Positions 36,714-45,013 of a stretch of 64,000 nt of DNA are shown one piece after another. Position numbers and translations under genes: made by a program. The stretch's first letter is position 1, and every line of letters begins with the position of its first letter. A model generated the notes under the pieces. That model was not told where the DNA came from. It worked only from the letters and a program-made list of their open reading frames with translations, and did no database searches. Where the stretch lies: contig JAHEEE010000005.1 in the NCBI GenBank assembly GCA_024640845.1, forward strand, positions 28,922 through 92,921, read 5' to 3'. Origin of the DNA: Myxococcales bacterium (lineage in GTDB: Bacteria; Myxococcota_A; Polyangia; Polyangiales; Houyiibacteriaceae).

Positions 36714-38249
36714 ATGAGAACCGCCTTTTTCTCATCCTTTTTGCTGCTCGCCGCGTGCGACTCCAGCAGCGGGACGCCCGTCTCGCCGGCCGACACGACC
36801 GCCGAGCTCACGCTCGACCTGTCAGCTCCCGTAGCGAGGATCGACGAGCGTTATCTATCGTTTGCAGTCGACACCGCGCAGGTGGTCGGAGGGCTCTTCT
36901 GGTCGGCAGAGCCCGTTGCGCAGCTCATCGGCCAAGAACGGCAACCCGTGTACGACTTCAAGCGACCTCGCCTGCGTGCGTTGGCGGCCGAGCTTGCCCC
37001 CGCGTTTCTGCGCATCGGAGGAAGCGATGCCGACCGCGTCTTCTACGACATGAGCGAGAACCCGGTGGCGGAGGAGGATCTCTCCGAGGGTTTCGAGTTC
37101 GTCCTAACGGCCGACCAGATCGATGGGATCTTCGAGTTTAGCGGGGCTCTCGGTTTCGACGTCGCGTTTACGCTCAGTGCCGGACCCGGCCCTCGAAACG
37201 AGCAGGGCGACTGGACACCCGAGATGGCGCGCATCTTGCTCGAGTACGTTTCAGCAAACGCGTACGAGGTCACGCTCTGGGAGCTCGGCAACGAGTGGGA
37301 CCGTTTCCCGATCATTCTCGGCGTTCCCGCGACGCCCGAGATGGCCGTCCGAGAGTTTGCGGCCGTTCGAACCTTGCTCGGCGAGTTCTACGACGACTTC
37401 AGATTAGGTGGCACCTCGGGGGCATACTGGCCAAGCATCGGCGAGCTCATTCCCATGTATGGCCCCTTCATGGAGATGGGCGGCGGCGACTCGCTGGACG
37501 TGGTCACCTGGCATTACTACCCGACGCAATCGGAACGAGGCGGCGTCCTCCGGACCGATGAGTGGGAGCGCGGCATCCTGCTCGATCCCGAGGCACTCGA
37601 CATCGCATTGAAGTGGGCCGATGAGGTCATCGGGTATCGTGATGCGTACGCACCCGACCTCCCGGTCTGGCTTGGTGAATCCGGTCACGCGCAGTTTGGC
37701 GGACAACCCGGCGCCTCCGACGCCTTCGAGGGCACCTTCTGGTGGCTCGATCAGCTCGGCGCGCTCGCGCGTCGCGAGATTCAGGTGTCGGTTCGGCAGA
37801 CACTTTCCGGCTCGAACTACGGCATGATCGATGATGTCACCCTCGAACCGCGGCCCGACTACTGGGCGTCCGTGCTGTGGCGGCGACTGATGGGGCAACG
37901 CGTATTGGACGTCGGTCGCACCGAGGTCGATGATTTGGTTCGGGTCTATGCCCACTGCAGCTACCACCGCCCCGGTGCGGTGACCGTGCTTGCGATCAAT
38001 CTGGATGCGGAGAACGACGTTCGCATCGAGATCGAAGGTCTCTCGAACGCCGACAAAGAGCTCTACGTTCTGACGTCCGACGCCCTCGACTCGTCCGACC
38101 TGATGCTGAACGGTACGCTCCTTCGCGACGAGGACGGCGTCCTTCCTCCGCTCGATCCGGAGCGAATCGGCACGAAGCCCGCCGACGTGCCTGCGCGTGC
38201 AATGGCGTTCATCGTCTATCCCAACGCCGACGCCCCGGCCTGTCAATAG
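36714..38249 (+). CDS. GH79-like (heparanase-type) lipoprotein
   Basis: A 511-residue lipoprotein (LLLAACDSSS lipobox). The TIM barrel carries the clan-A pair: acid/base Glu194 in WELGNEWD and nucleophile candidate Glu322 in WLGESGH, at spacing typical of GH79. Heparanase-like members cleave beta-glucuronides; the substrate is unknown. A small C-terminal beta domain ends the protein. It is followed at 38329 by the lactate oxidoreductase gene. Confidence 0.75.
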   Translation: MRTAFFSSFLLLAACDSSSGTPVSPADTTAELTLDLSAPVARIDERYLSFAVDTAQVVGGLFWSAEPVAQLIGQERQPVYDFKRPRLRALAAELAPAFLRIGGSDADRVFYDMSENPVAEEDLSEGFEFVLTADQIDGIFEFSGALGFDVAFTLSAGPGPRNEQGDWTPEMARILLEYVSANAYEVTLWELGNEWDRFPIILGVPATPEMAVREFAAVRTLLGEFYDDFRLGGTSGAYWPSIGELIPMYGPFMEMGGGDSLDVVTWHYYPTQSERGGVLRTDEWERGILLDPEALDIALKWADEVIGYRDAYAPDLPVWLGESGHAQFGGQPGASDAFEGTFWWLDQLGALARREIQVSVRQTLSGSNYGMIDDVTLEPRPDYWASVLWRRLMGQRVLDVGRTEVDDLVRVYAHCSYHRPGAVTVLAINLDAENDVRIEIEGLSNADKELYVLTSDALDSSDLMLNGTLLRDEDGVLPPLDPERIGTKPADVPARAMAFIVYPNADAPACQ

Positions 38250-38328
38250 CGCGACGCGCCAGCCGATTTTCGAGGTCGAGCAAGCGCGTCTGGTCAGCCG
38301 CCGCGTCTTCGGGCACCATGACCGGCCG

Positions 38329-39501
38329 ATGACCGACCCACGCGATCGACCGATGAACCTAGCCCCAGCCAGCGTCATGGACTACCGCGAGCTGGCGCGG
38401 GCGAAGCTACCCCGGCAGCTCTTCGATTACATCGACGGCGGCGCCTACACCGAGAGCACGATGCGCGCCAACGTGAGTGACCTTCGGAGCATTCACCTGC
38501 GCCAGCGGATTCTTCGGGACGTCTCCGACATCGACCTCGGGGCCGAGGTGCTCGGCGAGAAGCTATCTCTCCCTGTGGTGCTCGGGCCGGTCGGCTTGGT
38601 CGGCATGTTTGCCCGGCGTGGCGAGGTGCTCGCCGCCAAGGCCGCAGAGCAGGAGGGTATTCGGTTCTGCGAATCGACGGTGTCGATCTGCTCCATCGAA
38701 GAGGTGAAGGCCGCGACTAACGTTCCGTTCTGGTTTCAGCTCTACGTCATGCGCGACCGTGGATACGCCGAGGATCTCATTCGGCGCGCGAAGGATGCAG
38801 GGTGCTCGGTTCTCGTACTCACAGTCGACTTGGCCGTGGTCGGGGCGCGCTATCGCGACACGCGCAATGGCATGATGGACACGATCTCCCTTGGAAAAAA
38901 GATTCGTCGGGGCTGGGATATTCTCTCGCACCTTGGTTGGGTCACCGATGTAGCGATGCGAGGCAAGCCGTTGACCTTCGGCAACCTCGAGTCGGCCGTG
39001 CCGACGGCGCAGAGCCCTGCTGGCTTCAAGGATTGGATCGACGGCCAGTTCGACCCGAGCGTCACGTGGGACGACTTGGCGTGGGTGCGAAAGCATTGGC
39101 CGGGCAAGGTCATTCTCAAGGGAATCCTCGACGTCGCCGACGCCCGGCGCGCGGTCGATGTCGGCGCTGATGGCATCGTCGTCTCGAACCACGGCGGCCG
39201 TCAGCTCGACGACGTGCGCTCCACCGCCGCCGCGCTACCACCGATCGCCGAAGCCGTCGGCGACCGCCTCGAGGTTCTCGTCGACGGCGGGGTTCGAAGC
39301 GGCCTCGACGTGGTGAAGATGTTGTCACTCGGCGCTAAGGCGTGCCTACTAGGACGCGCCTGGACTTATGCGGTAGCCGGGGGCGGACAAGAGGGCGTCG
39401 CTCACGCCATCCGCATCATTCGCGAAGAGATGCAGGTCGCGATGGCGCTAACCGGAAAGCAGCGCTTGTCGGAGCTCGGTCCCGACGTGCTCGACCGGTG
39501 A
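38329..39501 (+). CDS. FMN-dependent L-lactate dehydrogenase / alpha-hydroxy-acid oxidase
   Basis: A 390-residue FMN enzyme of the lldD/GOX family. Visible are the N-terminal FDYIDGGAYTESTMRAN, VVLGPVGLVGMFARRGEV, the FMN-binding SNHGGRQLDD with the active-site His, and VLVDGGVRSGLDVVKML binding phosphate. Substrates are L-2-hydroxy acids (lactate, glycolate). The start is ATG 38329 or ATG 38353. It is convergent with the reductase gene at 39518. Confidence 0.92.
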   Translation: MTDPRDRPMNLAPASVMDYRELARAKLPRQLFDYIDGGAYTESTMRANVSDLRSIHLRQRILRDVSDIDLGAEVLGEKLSLPVVLGPVGLVGMFARRGEVLAAKAAEQEGIRFCESTVSICSIEEVKAATNVPFWFQLYVMRDRGYAEDLIRRAKDAGCSVLVLTVDLAVVGARYRDTRNGMMDTISLGKKIRRGWDILSHLGWVTDVAMRGKPLTFGNLESAVPTAQSPAGFKDWIDGQFDPSVTWDDLAWVRKHWPGKVILKGILDVADARRAVDVGADGIVVSNHGGRQLDDVRSTAAALPPIAEAVGDRLEVLVDGGVRSGLDVVKMLSLGAKACLLGRAWTYAVAGGGQEGVAHAIRIIREEMQVAMALTGKQRLSELGPDVLDR

Positions 39502-39517
39502 ACGAGCGGCGCGCCGT

Positions 39518-40837
39518 TCATGCCCGCAGCGCGTTCTCCGCGAAGCTGAGCCCCGTAGCCCGCTCGACACGTGGGCCTGCGCGGTACTGGGAGGCGCGTC
39601 GCGAAAGTGACAACCGGAGGAGGGCCGCCCCGAGTGGAAGCGCCATCCGAGGTGAGAGAAACAACGACTTTGGCTTCACTCCGGTCATCGCCGCGCCGAA
39701 GTTGTCCATGAAGCCCGCGCCGTGTCGTTGCGCAGCCATAGCGGCGGTGTCGAGCAGCATCGGAAAGCGGCTGACGGCACGGCCCGCGGCGGCGGAGATC
39801 GGGAAGTCGCGTCCGAACGCACTCATCCAGGCCCAGTGATAGGCCTCCAGCCGTCTCGCGGAGAGGTCGCCCTCGGCAAAGGCTTCATGAAGCACGCGGG
39901 CGGCGATCTTGGCAGCGATCATGGCCGTGTGAATCCCCTCCCCGGTGAGTGGATCGGTTTGCCCGGCAGCGTCTCCCACGGCGAGGAAACGCTCGCCGGA
40001 AGTGCACGGCTCTCCACCCAAACGCAACGGGGAAATCCCCGGGGGTTCGAGAGGCTCGGCCTGGTTCCCGAGGACCTCGCGAACGAAGGGATCGTTCACA
40101 ACCTCGCTTTGAAGCAGCTCCTTGAGCTTGGTGGGCGGCACCTTGCCGCCCGGCAAGAGGTAGCAACCGAGATCGATGTCACCGTTCGAGTGGCGGAAAA
40201 AGGCGACGTAGCCAGGAATAGCGTAGGGCGGGTAGAGCAACACGCCGTCGCTCGTGAAGTTGTGCGTGCCGCCCTTGATGTACTGTCGGCTCGCCGCACT
40301 CGTCGCGCCGGTCGTCACGACCCCGAGCATGCGCGCGATCTTGCTCTTGGCGCCGTCCGCGGCGATCAGACATCGAGCCGAGAACCCCCGACCATCCTTA
40401 CAGCGAATCGTCCAAACATCGTCGAGCGTCACCTTCGTGACGGCCGCATCCTCGATTAGCTCGGCGCCTGCCTGCTCAGCCGCGCGTGCGATTCGTTCGT
40501 CGCACACCTGTCGCCGAATCGCAGCGACGCGAGGCGCGCTCGGTCGCTCGCCCTCGTCCGGACTGACGAAGCTGAGGCCCCCCGGGGAGACCAAACCACC
40601 CGAACGCACGAACTGCACGGCACCGGCGTCAACGAGCTCTTGAAGCACACCCATCTCCTCGAGGATGTCGAGCGCCGGCTCACACCAAGCATCACCACAA
40701 CGCTTGTCTCGAGGGAACCGCGCCTTCTCGAGCAACGCGACCCGTTTGCCTTCCTTCGCTAGAAAGTACGCCGCCGTTGCCCCAGCGGGTCCGGCACCTG
40801 CGATCGCGACGTCATAGATGGGCAGCTGGGTGGACAC
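39518..40837 (-). CDS. geranylgeranyl-reductase-type flavoprotein
   Basis: A 439-residue FAD-dependent oxidoreductase of the geranylgeranyl reductase / group A monooxygenase-like family. The N-terminal GAGPAGATAAYFLAKEGKRV binds FAD, and RFLAVGDAAGQTDPLTGEGIHTAM binds its ribityl/diphosphate. GDAWCEP lies where family members recognise the isoprenoid. Members saturate polyprenyl groups of lipids or chlorophyll. It is the last gene of a minus-strand operon with DUF3419, DoxX, SRPBCC-like and acyl-CoA ligase genes (gaps of 9 to 54 bases), which suggests membrane lipid or prenyl-lipid chemistry. Confidence 0.85.
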   Translation of the reverse strand: MSTQLPIYDVAIAGAGPAGATAAYFLAKEGKRVALLEKARFPRDKRCGDAWCEPALDILEEMGVLQELVDAGAVQFVRSGGLVSPGGLSFVSPDEGERPSAPRVAAIRRQVCDERIARAAEQAGAELIEDAAVTKVTLDDVWTIRCKDGRGFSARCLIAADGAKSKIARMLGVVTTGATSAASRQYIKGGTHNFTSDGVLLYPPYAIPGYVAFFRHSNGDIDLGCYLLPGGKVPPTKLKELLQSEVVNDPFVREVLGNQAEPLEPPGISPLRLGGEPCTSGERFLAVGDAAGQTDPLTGEGIHTAMIAAKIAARVLHEAFAEGDLSARRLEAYHWAWMSAFGRDFPISAAAGRAVSRFPMLLDTAAMAAQRHGAGFMDNFGAAMTGVKPKSLFLSPRMALPLGAALLRLSLSRRASQYRAGPRVERATGLSFAENALRA

Positions 40838-40846
40838 GGAGACGCT

Positions 40847-41740
40847 TCATAGCTCGCTGGCTCGGCGCACGAGGACTGTCCCCCAGAGCATCGAGCGGTC
40901 ATCTGCGGCGCGGTTGGCCGGTGAATCCGCTTCGGCATCACCGAAGCTTCGAAGAACCGTCATCGCGTCGGGCGATGCGGCTCGCTTCACGGCGGCGAAC
41001 AAGCGCGCCCGGTATGCATCGTCTGCGCCGTCCAGTATGTTGGAAAGCGTGAAGCCGTCGAAACTGCCTGGTGGCTCGCTCTCGAGGTAGGCGGCAGCGT
41101 CGGCGTGTACGAGGTGAATGTTTTGTGCCTCCGGGGGCGGCGGATCGGACGAGAGCTCGCCGAGGAGCAACGAGCGCACATACGGGTTGGTTCGATTGGG
41201 ATGACGCGCGAAATTCCGCTCCATTCGGCCCCGCATCACCTTGCCGAGGCGTTTCGGAAGGAAGTCCAAGAAACGCGGCGCGTACACCGATCGCAGCGCG
41301 GTGAACGAGAAAAGCCCGTCGAGCGCCGTCCGAAAACGCCACGTGTTGAGCTCTCGGTTCCAGTACTGAATCTGCTCTGCGGGGTCTTCGAGATCGACGA
41401 AAGCCCGGACCCGTGACGGCCACCAACCCGCAAGTGGCGCGAAGAACCGCATGAAGTCCATCACGCGCTCCGCCTTCCCACGAAAGCCTGGGTCGCCTTC
41501 GATACGACGCGAAGCGTACTCGAGCTGCACGGGATTGATGTCGATCGCAACCACCTCGTGGTGCGGTGCGAGCTTCATTGCCGTGCACCCTGCCGAGGCG
41601 ATGCACAAGACGCGGCTTCCCGGCCGAAATGCGTCCAGCTCGACCGACGTATCCTCGTACATTCTTCCGAAGAGCACCTGGCGCGGACCGACGCGCGCAT
41701 CGAGCCGCCCTCGCTCCCAAATTGTGACCGCCGTGCCCAT
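40847..41740 (-). CDS. BtaA-like (DUF3419) aminocarboxypropyltransferase
   Basis: A 297-residue protein with the DUF3419/BtaA pattern: GPRQVLFGRMYEDTSVELDAF, LCIASAGCTAMKLAPHHEVVAIDINPVQLEYA (AdoMet-binding GxxG region), and late FTLSNILDGAD. BtaA transfers the 3-amino-3-carboxypropyl group of AdoMet to diacylglycerol in betaine-lipid synthesis. No BtaB methyltransferase is in the window, so a variant product is possible. ATG 40-base region: the start at 41740 shares one base with the DoxX stop (TGATG). Confidence 0.82.
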   Translation of the reverse strand: MGTAVTIWERGRLDARVGPRQVLFGRMYEDTSVELDAFRPGSRVLCIASAGCTAMKLAPHHEVVAIDINPVQLEYASRRIEGDPGFRGKAERVMDFMRFFAPLAGWWPSRVRAFVDLEDPAEQIQYWNRELNTWRFRTALDGLFSFTALRSVYAPRFLDFLPKRLGKVMRGRMERNFARHPNRTNPYVRSLLLGELSSDPPPPEAQNIHLVHADAAAYLESEPPGSFDGFTLSNILDGADDAYRARLFAAVKRAASPDAMTVLRSFGDAEADSPANRAADDRSMLWGTVLVRRASEL

Positions 41741-42120
41741 CAGGGAGCCGGCACCGCCGCAGCGACCCAAGCCAGGATCAAAAACGCGAAGTTCTTCACG
41801 ATCATGCCTCTGGGGTCGTGAATCAAGTGGCGTGACCACATCAACCCGTTGGCGTTCAACGAGACGAGCAACACGGTCTGCGTCACGGCACACAGGAACG
41901 GCAGCCAGCCGCTCAGAACCCACACACCGATCGTCACCTCGACGGCGCCCAAGCTCAGCAAGAACGGAACTCCAAACCGCTCGCCATACTTTGGCACGGC
42001 CTTGACGACTTCAAATTCCCGTGGCTCGCCGCGAAGCAACTTGCACCAGAGGCCCTCGTAGAGCCACACGCCGGCGACAGCGATACGAATCAGCCAATAG
42101 GGAGGCATGAGCTCGGGCAT
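41740..42120 (-). CDS. DoxX-like membrane protein
   Basis: A 126-residue protein with four hydrophobic helices (WLIRIAVAGVWLYEGLWCKLL, LLSLGAVEVTIGVWVLSGWL, LCAVTQTVLLVSLNANG, NFAFLILAWVAAAVP), the size and spacing of the DoxX family of quinone- or redox-related membrane proteins. The stop overlaps the BtaA-like start by one base, and the upstream SRPBCC-like stop is 7 bases before it. Confidence 0.82.
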   Translation of the reverse strand: MPELMPPYWLIRIAVAGVWLYEGLWCKLLRGEPREFEVVKAVPKYGERFGVPFLLSLGAVEVTIGVWVLSGWLPFLCAVTQTVLLVSLNANGLMWSRHLIHDPRGMIVKNFAFLILAWVAAAVPAP

Positions 42121-42127
42121 CTCGAGC

Positions 42128-42658
42128 TCAGCCCAACTCGGCCTTGCGCCGCATCGAGCGGAGCAAGAAGCGGTGGAACATGTGGCACACGAAACGCTCG
42201 AGGGGGCGCCAGAACCATCGTGGCCATTTCGTGCTGGTGTAGCGCGTCACGACAGCGACTTCGGTTCGGTCTCGGGCGACTTCGCTAAGCGTGTACCTTC
42301 CGCCCGACAGCCGCATGGAGCCGCCGACCGCAAGGGCTTGCTCCGCGACCTCGAACTCGTAGAGCTCGCCTTCCACGATACGGGTCGTCCGTTTCAGCAG
42401 GTGGCCGCCTTCGTAGAGGCACATGGCTTCCCCGCCGATGCGCTTCTTGTCGCCCTCGGTTCGAATCGGGATAGGCAGCAGCAGCCGAAGGTGTAGAGGT
42501 GGCCGCTCCTTGACCTCTTCGTAGAAGAGCAAGCTCTGCCATGTCTTCGCCCGCGAGGCGGCAAAGGTCGCGCGGGTGACGATGGTGGCTGGCTGCGTCG
42601 TCCCGACCTCTATTTGGCCGAGGTTCTCGGAAACGAGCGAATCCGCATCAAGATCCAT
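42128..42658 (-). CDS. SRPBCC-like hypothetical protein
   Basis: A 176-residue protein with alternating beta strands and a C-terminal basic helix (FVCHMFHRFLLRSMRRKAELG), reminiscent of SRPBCC lipid-binding proteins (TRATFAASRAKTWQSLLFYEEV at the start). Family call is tentative. It sits between the acyl-CoA ligase (54 bases) and the DoxX gene (7 bases) in a minus-strand lipid operon. Confidence 0.6.
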   Translation of the reverse strand: MDLDADSLVSENLGQIEVGTTQPATIVTRATFAASRAKTWQSLLFYEEVKERPPLHLRLLLPIPIRTEGDKKRIGGEAMCLYEGGHLLKRTTRIVEGELYEFEVAEQALAVGGSMRLSGGRYTLSEVARDRTEVAVVTRYTSTKWPRWFWRPLERFVCHMFHRFLLRSMRRKAELG

Positions 42659-42712
42659 GACTGACCTGCTTAACGCATTGTCGCGAGGGCGACAACGCGG
42701 CGTGTTGCCGCG

Positions 42713-44380
42713 CTACGCTTCCCAGATGATGCGCTTGCCCGCAGCGTACCAAGCTTCACTCATCGGTCCGTAGGTGTCTTCGATCTTACTGCGTTTGATT
42801 TTCATTGTCGGCGTCAGGAATCCATTCTCGATGACCCAAGGGTCTTTGACCACGACGAGGAACTGCAGCCGCTCGAATGCTTCCACTTCCTTGTTGACCG
42901 AGTGAAGCAGGGTGGTCAGCTCTCCTTCGAAGCGTTCTCGTTCCGCGGGGTCCCCGAGCTTCGGGCGAAGCTCTTCAGCCGGAAGAATCAGCGCGTAGGG
43001 CTGTGGGTTGCCCGAGCCGGTGACACAGCAGGCCTCCACTTCGGAGTGGTTGTTGAGCAGGTTCTCGATCGGCGCTGGCGCCACGTATTTGCCCTTGCTC
43101 GTTTTGAAGAGCTCCTTCACGCGCCCCGTGATTTTCAAGCGGCCCTCTTCGTCGCGCTCGCCGCGGTCGCCCGTCTTGAAGAAACCGTCCTCCGTGTAGC
43201 ATTCGGCGGTCATCTCGGGCTCTTTGTAGTAGCCCATCATGTTGCCGGGAGACTTGATGAGGATCTCCCCCTCGTCGCTGATCTTCACCTCGACGCCGGG
43301 CATCGGGCTGCCCACGTAGCCGACACGGCCCTTGCCTGGAATCGTCGCGTGAGAGTAGGCGAAGTCCTCGCTCATGCCGTACCCCTCGAGTAGCTCGAGC
43401 CCGAGGTCACGGTACCACTGAATGAGATCGGGCGGGATTGGCGCCGAGCCACTTGCCGCGAGGCGTACGTGTTGGAGCCCTAGGCCCGTGAGGATCTTTT
43501 TCTTGATGACCCGGTTGAGCAGCGGAATACGGATCAATCGCGCGAGCTTCTCCGGCGGCATCTTTCGAAACACGCCAAGCTGGAACTTCAACCACAGGCG
43601 CGGAACCGAGACGAAAATGGTCGGCTGCGCACGGTTGAGGTCTGCCACGAAGGTGTCGAGCGACTCCGCGAAAAAGATCTGCATCCCTGCGCGCAACCCC
43701 TGAGTCTCGACGCAGAAGCGCTCGAAGACGTGCGCCAACGGCAGATACGACAACATCCTGTCCTCGGGGGTTGCATGAAAGATCGACTCTGCGCCTTCGA
43801 CCGAGGCCGCGATCGCACCGAAGCTGTGCATCACCCCCTTGGGGCGACCCGTGCTTCCCGAGGTGTAGACGATGATCGCCGGGTCTTCGGCCTCGACCCT
43901 TGGATTTCCCTGAATCGGCTCCGTTTTGGCGATGATCGAATCCCAGGTCTCGTAATCGTTCGGCGGCGCCAATGGAAGCGAGATGCAAGGCATGCTCTTC
44001 GGAATGCCTTTTTGGATCTCGTCCCAACCGTCGAGCTTGCCGACGAACAGAAGCTTCGACTCGCTGTGATCGAGGATGTACTCGATCGTGTCGGCGTTCA
44101 GCGTCGGGTAAAGAGCGACGCTCACGTGTCCCGCCATCCAGATCGCCAGGTCCGCCAAGATGAAGTGAGCGCAGTTCTTCGAGATCAGCCCGATGTGGCT
44201 TCCGGGCTCGAGGCCGATCGATTGCAGGTGCGCGGCCATCCGCCGCACCTGGTCCATCGCTTGCGCCCAAGTGTAGGTCTCCACCTTGCCGTCGCCGATC
44301 GGTTGCGTCAGCCAGATCCGATCGGGCGTCGTGCTCTCCCAGTGGTAAGCGTCGTCTAGTGTCAGTCGGGGCTCGGCCAT
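42713..44380 (-). CDS. AMP-forming long-chain acyl-CoA synthetase
   Basis: A 555-residue ANL-superfamily ligase. The P-loop-like motif YTSGSTGRPKGVMHS, the LEGYGMSED block, the TGDRGERDEEGRLKITGR hinge and a C-terminal Lys in TPTMKIKRSKIE are all present. Size and KELFKTSKGKYVAP block match FadD15-type long-chain or very-long-chain acyl-CoA synthetases. ATG 44380 follows GAGGAGTG. It is the first gene of the minus-strand lipid operon; the divergent side holds a broken MBL-fold gene. Confidence 0.92.
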   Translation of the reverse strand: MAEPRLTLDDAYHWESTTPDRIWLTQPIGDGKVETYTWAQAMDQVRRMAAHLQSIGLEPGSHIGLISKNCAHFILADLAIWMAGHVSVALYPTLNADTIEYILDHSESKLLFVGKLDGWDEIQKGIPKSMPCISLPLAPPNDYETWDSIIAKTEPIQGNPRVEAEDPAIIVYTSGSTGRPKGVMHSFGAIAASVEGAESIFHATPEDRMLSYLPLAHVFERFCVETQGLRAGMQIFFAESLDTFVADLNRAQPTIFVSVPRLWLKFQLGVFRKMPPEKLARLIRIPLLNRVIKKKILTGLGLQHVRLAASGSAPIPPDLIQWYRDLGLELLEGYGMSEDFAYSHATIPGKGRVGYVGSPMPGVEVKISDEGEILIKSPGNMMGYYKEPEMTAECYTEDGFFKTGDRGERDEEGRLKITGRVKELFKTSKGKYVAPAPIENLLNNHSEVEACCVTGSGNPQPYALILPAEELRPKLGDPAERERFEGELTTLLHSVNKEVEAFERLQFLVVVKDPWVIENGFLTPTMKIKRSKIEDTYGPMSEAWYAAGKRIIWEA

Positions 44381-44510
44381 GGTCACTCCTCGTTTTTACT
44401 GGGTGGGGAGCATACACCGTTCGGCCCGCGCCGTGGGGCCGAATTGGGAGTGCCTGCATGTGTAGGGTTTGGGCGTCTGCTAGCCTCGCCCCCCTGGGCG
44501 CAGGGGACCG

Positions 44511-44890
44511 GTGGAAATACGCTTTGTGGGCAGTGGCGACGCCTTCGGCGGGCTTCCGTTCTTTGTCCTCGAGGCCCAGTTCGTGTCCAAGCGCGAAGCG
44601 CCGCTCATCATCGCGGGGCCTCCAGGACTCGAAGAGCGACTCATGTTGGCGATGGAGATTCTGTTCGCGGGGTCATCGAAAGTGGACCCGGGCTTCGACC
44701 TCCGCCCCGTCGTACAGCCTGCGGGTCGAGGTCGAAAGCAAGACCTTCGTCTACTCCGGCGACACGCAGTGGACCGATACGGATGACTTGCAAGCGAATC
44801 CTCTTGACGCACATGAGCGAAGACATGCTGTCGCGCGTCCCCGATGTCGAGCTCGGGGCGGCCGAGGACGGGATGGTGGTGCTCCTGTGA
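44511..44890 (+). pseudogene. decayed MBL-fold hydrolase gene
   Basis: Pieces of one metallo-beta-lactamase-fold protein occur in order in different frames: MEIRFVGSGDAFGG then PFFVLEAQFVSKREAPLIIAGPPG (frame from 44511), VEVESKTFVYSGDTQWTD (near 44720) and KRILLTHMSEDMLSRV to DGMVVLL (stop at 44890). The metal-binding HxHxDH segment is missing, so frameshifts and internal deletions have removed it. The intact family has about 250 residues. It starts GTG 44511 between the ligase and the lipoprotein. Confidence 0.75.
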
Positions 44891-45013
44891 GCATGGCCCC
44901 CTAGGTCGAGCGCTGGTTGGCCGACGCGCAAAGCTTGCGCGAGAGATTTTCTCTGCGGCGCTCAAGAATGTGCCGCGCTATGGCTAGCTCGGGTCCGGGC
45001 GGAGGGTACTGAA

